A stretch of 64,000 nt of DNA. Origin: Duganella rivi. Its GTDB lineage: Bacteria; Pseudomonadota; Gammaproteobacteria; Burkholderiales; Burkholderiaceae_D. A program made the translations under genes and the position numbers. Shown here piece after piece: positions 62,280-64,000 of the stretch. The stretch is taken from the NCBI RefSeq assembly GCF_009857435.1, contig NZ_WWCK01000007.1, positions 1 through 64,000 of the forward strand, read 5' to 3'. The notes under the pieces were generated by a model, which was not told the origin of the DNA, made no database searches, and saw nothing but the letters and a program-made list of their open reading frames with translations. Every line of letters starts with the position of its first letter. The stretch's first letter is position 1.

Positions 62280-62670
62280 TTGGTCTGGATACCAACGTGC
62301 TGCTCAGGTACTTCATGCAAGATGATGCCCAGCAGTATGCACAAGCAGCGTCGTTGATCAATACGTTGTCACGAACTGAGCAAGGATTTGTCAGTCTCGT
62401 TGTCGTGGCAGAGTTAGTTTGGGTGTTGAGTTATAGCTTTCAACTCAGGAGAGTTGAGTTACACGCGGTATTAACCCGGCTTGTGAATATGCCTGAGCTG
62501 AAGGTTGAAAAGGCTGCGCACGTTTACAGGCGCTACGCCGGTTTAAATTATCGTCAGCGGATTTGGCAGACTGTTTGATTATCGGAATCGCGAGGCACGC
62601 CGGCTGCTCGCGCACGGCGACCTTTGATCGCAAGGCAGCCAAGCTGCCCGGCGCGTTCTATATCGGTTAA
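62276..62670 (+). pseudogene. VapC-type PIN toxin, frameshifted
   Basis: The first frame (GTG start) encodes a PIN N-terminus: MIGLDTNVLLRYF (Asp5), FVSLVVVAELVWVLSY (Glu). It ends early at 62578 after 100 codons. The missing C-terminus continues in another frame to the stop at 62668-62670: FKLSSADLADCLIIGIARH and TATFDRKAAKLPGAFYIG, including the conserved acidic residues of the active site. The switch lies between about 62530 and 62560 and corresponds to one base lost (or two gained). Joined, the two parts give ~131 aa, the usual VapC length. It is either a real inactivating mutation or a sequencing error. Confidence 0.85.
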
Positions 62671-62786
62671 GCGCGGACGATCAGCGCGGTCAGGGTGATG
62701 GCCAGGCCGACCAGCATCACGGCGGCGCCGGTCAGGGCGGCGGGATGGAAGCGGCGGGATACGGTCGGGATTTTTTTGATCGGCAT
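62667..62786 (-). CDS. 39-residue single-pass membrane peptide
   Basis: 39 aa from MPIKKIPTVSRRFHPAALTG; a longer upstream reading is less likely because AAGGAG lies before this start. A basic N-terminus precedes one hydrophobic segment (AALTGAAVMLVGLAITLTALIV). Its stop overlaps the vapC stop (TTAA). No family was recognised. Confidence 0.6.
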   Translation of the reverse strand: MPIKKIPTVSRRFHPAALTGAAVMLVGLAITLTALIVRA

Positions 62787-62952
62787 GGCTGGCTCCTTCT
62801 TGGCTTGGGGTAACACTTGCCTCAAGGGTAACCTGCCACTAGTTTCCAATCTATACATGGCGCTGTATCAAAAGTAAGCACTTGTAACGCCGAGGCGACG
62901 AGGGTTGCATTTCTGGCACAAAATACCTGTAGGGCCGCGCAGCGGAAAGCCC

Positions 62953-62958
62953 TATAAT
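62953..62958 (+). promoter_or_regulatory. -10 element of the APC permease gene
   Basis: A perfect TATAAT lies ~45 bases before the GTG start of the permease. No clear -35 at 17 bases was seen. Confidence 0.5.
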
Positions 62959-63002
62959 CGCTGTGTTTTTGCCCGAACATATACTCCCACAAGGAATTGC
63001 CT

Positions 63003-64000
63003 GTGAACCAAACGCTGGTCCAGAAACTGACCCGTACCAAGCCGGTCGACAATAAAAACACCGAACAAGCTTCCAGCAGCAATGGCCTGCACCGCTCCAT
63101 AGGCCTGTTTCCCCTGACGATGATCGGCGTCGGCGCCACCATCGGCACCGGTATTTTCTTCACGATGGTGGAGGCCGTTCCCAAGGCCGGCCCTTCCGTG
63201 ATTCTGTCCTTCCTGATCGCTGCGATTACCGCTGGCTTGACCGCGCTGTGCTACGCCGAGCTGTCGTTCCGCATTCCAGCCTCGGGCTCCTCGTATTCGT
63301 TTGCCTACGCCACCGTGGGCGAGTTCCTGGCCTTCATCATGGCCGCCTGCCTGCTGCTCGAATATGGTCTTGCGGCCAGCGCCACCGCGATCGGCTGGTC
63401 GGACTATCTGAACAACTTCCTCAACAACGCCTTCGGCTGGCACATCCCCGAGCTGCTGCGCACGCCGATGATCGTCTCGACCGCGCACGGCATCGAGATC
63501 CACACCGGCCACATCAACCTGCCGCCGATTATCCTGGTCTGCCTGTGCTGCGTGCTGCTGGTGCGCGGCGCCAAGGAATCGGCCACCACCAACGCCATCA
63601 TGGTGCTGGTCAAGCTGGCCATCCTGATCTTCTTCGTCGTAATCGCGTTTAGCGGTTTTGACATCAACAACTTCCACCCGTTCTTCAGCCCGGACGGCGG
63701 CACCCACTTCACCGGCATGGCCGGCGTGACGGCGGCTGCGGCGACTGTGTTCTTTTCCTTCATCGGCCTGGACACCGTGGCCACTGCCGGCGAAGAAGTA
63801 CGCAATCCAACCCGCAATGTGCCGATTGGTATCCTGGCCGCGCTGGGCATCGTTACCTTGTTCTACATGCTGGTGGCGGTGGCCGCGATGGGCGCGCAGC
63901 CTGCGGCTAAATTTGCCGGTCAAGAAGCCGGCCTGGCCGTGATCCTGCAAAACGTCACCGGTCAAACCTGGCCGGCGCTGGTGCTGGCGGCGGGCGCGGT
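63003..64000 (+). CDS. APC-superfamily amino acid permease (partial, runs off the window)
   Basis: At least 332 codons are open from a GTG at 63003 (AAGGAA upstream) to the window end. The N-terminal cytoplasmic region is followed by the APC signature LTMIGVGATIGTGIFFTMV in helix 1. Further helices include YAELSFRIPASGSSYSFAY and FFSFIGLDTVATAGEEVRNP, typical of cationic-amino-acid-type permeases. It imports amino acids across the inner membrane. The C-terminus lies outside the window. Confidence 0.92.
   Translation, partial: MNQTLVQKLTRTKPVDNKNTEQASSSNGLHRSIGLFPLTMIGVGATIGTGIFFTMVEAVPKAGPSVILSFLIAAITAGLTALCYAELSFRIPASGSSYSFAYATVGEFLAFIMAACLLLEYGLAASATAIGWSDYLNNFLNNAFGWHIPELLRTPMIVSTAHGIEIHTGHINLPPIILVCLCCVLLVRGAKESATTNAIMVLVKLAILIFFVVIAFSGFDINNFHPFFSPDGGTHFTGMAGVTAAAATVFFSFIGLDTVATAGEEVRNPTRNVPIGILAALGIVTLFYMLVAVAAMGAQPAAKFAGQEAGLAVILQNVTGQTWPALVLAAGA

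Noticed and set aside
1..64000. CRISPR arrays, insertion sequences, prophage and tRNA genes
   Set aside because: No spaced direct repeats, transposase with inverted ends, phage structural genes or cloverleaf-like segments were noticed on reading both strands by eye.

Overview
The window looks like a chromosomal segment of a high-GC betaproteobacterium in the Burkholderiales, most likely Oxalobacteraceae (Massilia/Duganella-like). The basis is overall protein character, gene order (queA-tgt-yajC-secD-secF, pyrC-DUF3025, AST arginine operon with aruF/aruG-type subunits) and the many GTAAAAT/TATAAT-like -10 elements. This placement is an inference; no database search was run. Most of the window is dense core metabolism with short intergenic gaps. 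No insertion sequence, prophage, CRISPR array or tRNA gene was seen.

Layout. 1-350: the 3' end of an rRNA operon (23S tail, 5S, terminator). 0.4-3.7 kb: a TPR protein overlapping an L,D-transpeptidase, then a PagL-type lipid A deacylase (envelope remodelling). 3.7-9.2 kb: a beta-hydroxyacid dehydrogenase, an M20 amidohydrolase, a molybdopterin oxidoreductase and a zinc aminopeptidase lipoprotein. 9.3-12.7 kb: two tandem fadD acyl-CoA ligases, followed by an orphan Phd-like antitoxin, a PhoD phosphatase, a YciA thioesterase and an Atm1-type ABC exporter. 17-23 kb: an M20 peptidase, a possibly truncated DUF1349 protein, a pair of small membrane proteins of unknown function, a dicarboxylate symporter, an orphan GltL-type ATPase and an amidohydrolase. 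23-28.5 kb: pyrC, DUF3025, a Gfo/Idh/MocA oxidoreductase, an MFS transporter and an unknown AT-richer membrane protein. 28.5-36.2 kb: recG, divergent from queA-tgt-yajC-secD-secF. 36.4-42.9 kb: ethanolamine use (eat-eutB-eutC) behind an excellent sigma-54 promoter, followed by an ankyrin/TPR protein. 42.9-48.2 kb: a WYL regulator, a GST, an Rpn/DUF4351 nuclease-like protein, an HDOD protein, a MarR regulator and an EamA transporter.

48.2-61.3 kb is the most coherent unit: an AraC/GlxA-type ArgR-like regulator followed by astC-aruF-aruG-astD-astB-gdhB-astE. This is the complete arginine succinyltransferase route with a 180-kDa NAD-glutamate dehydrogenase embedded between astB and astE. The pathway converts arginine to glutamate and succinate, and the glutamate dehydrogenase carries glutamate on to 2-oxoglutarate. 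Candidate ArgR half-sites lie just upstream of a TATAAT element in front of astC.

61.4-64 kb: an EF-hand protein, a VapB antitoxin with a frameshifted VapC toxin, a tiny membrane protein and the start of an APC-family permease that runs off the window.

No obviously new multi-gene defence or mobile system was found. The best leads are the gdhB-containing AST operon, the sigma-54 promoter without a local activator, the twin small-membrane-protein pair, the AT-richer three-helix gene behind a perfect palindrome, the pyrC leader hairpin and the broken VapC.
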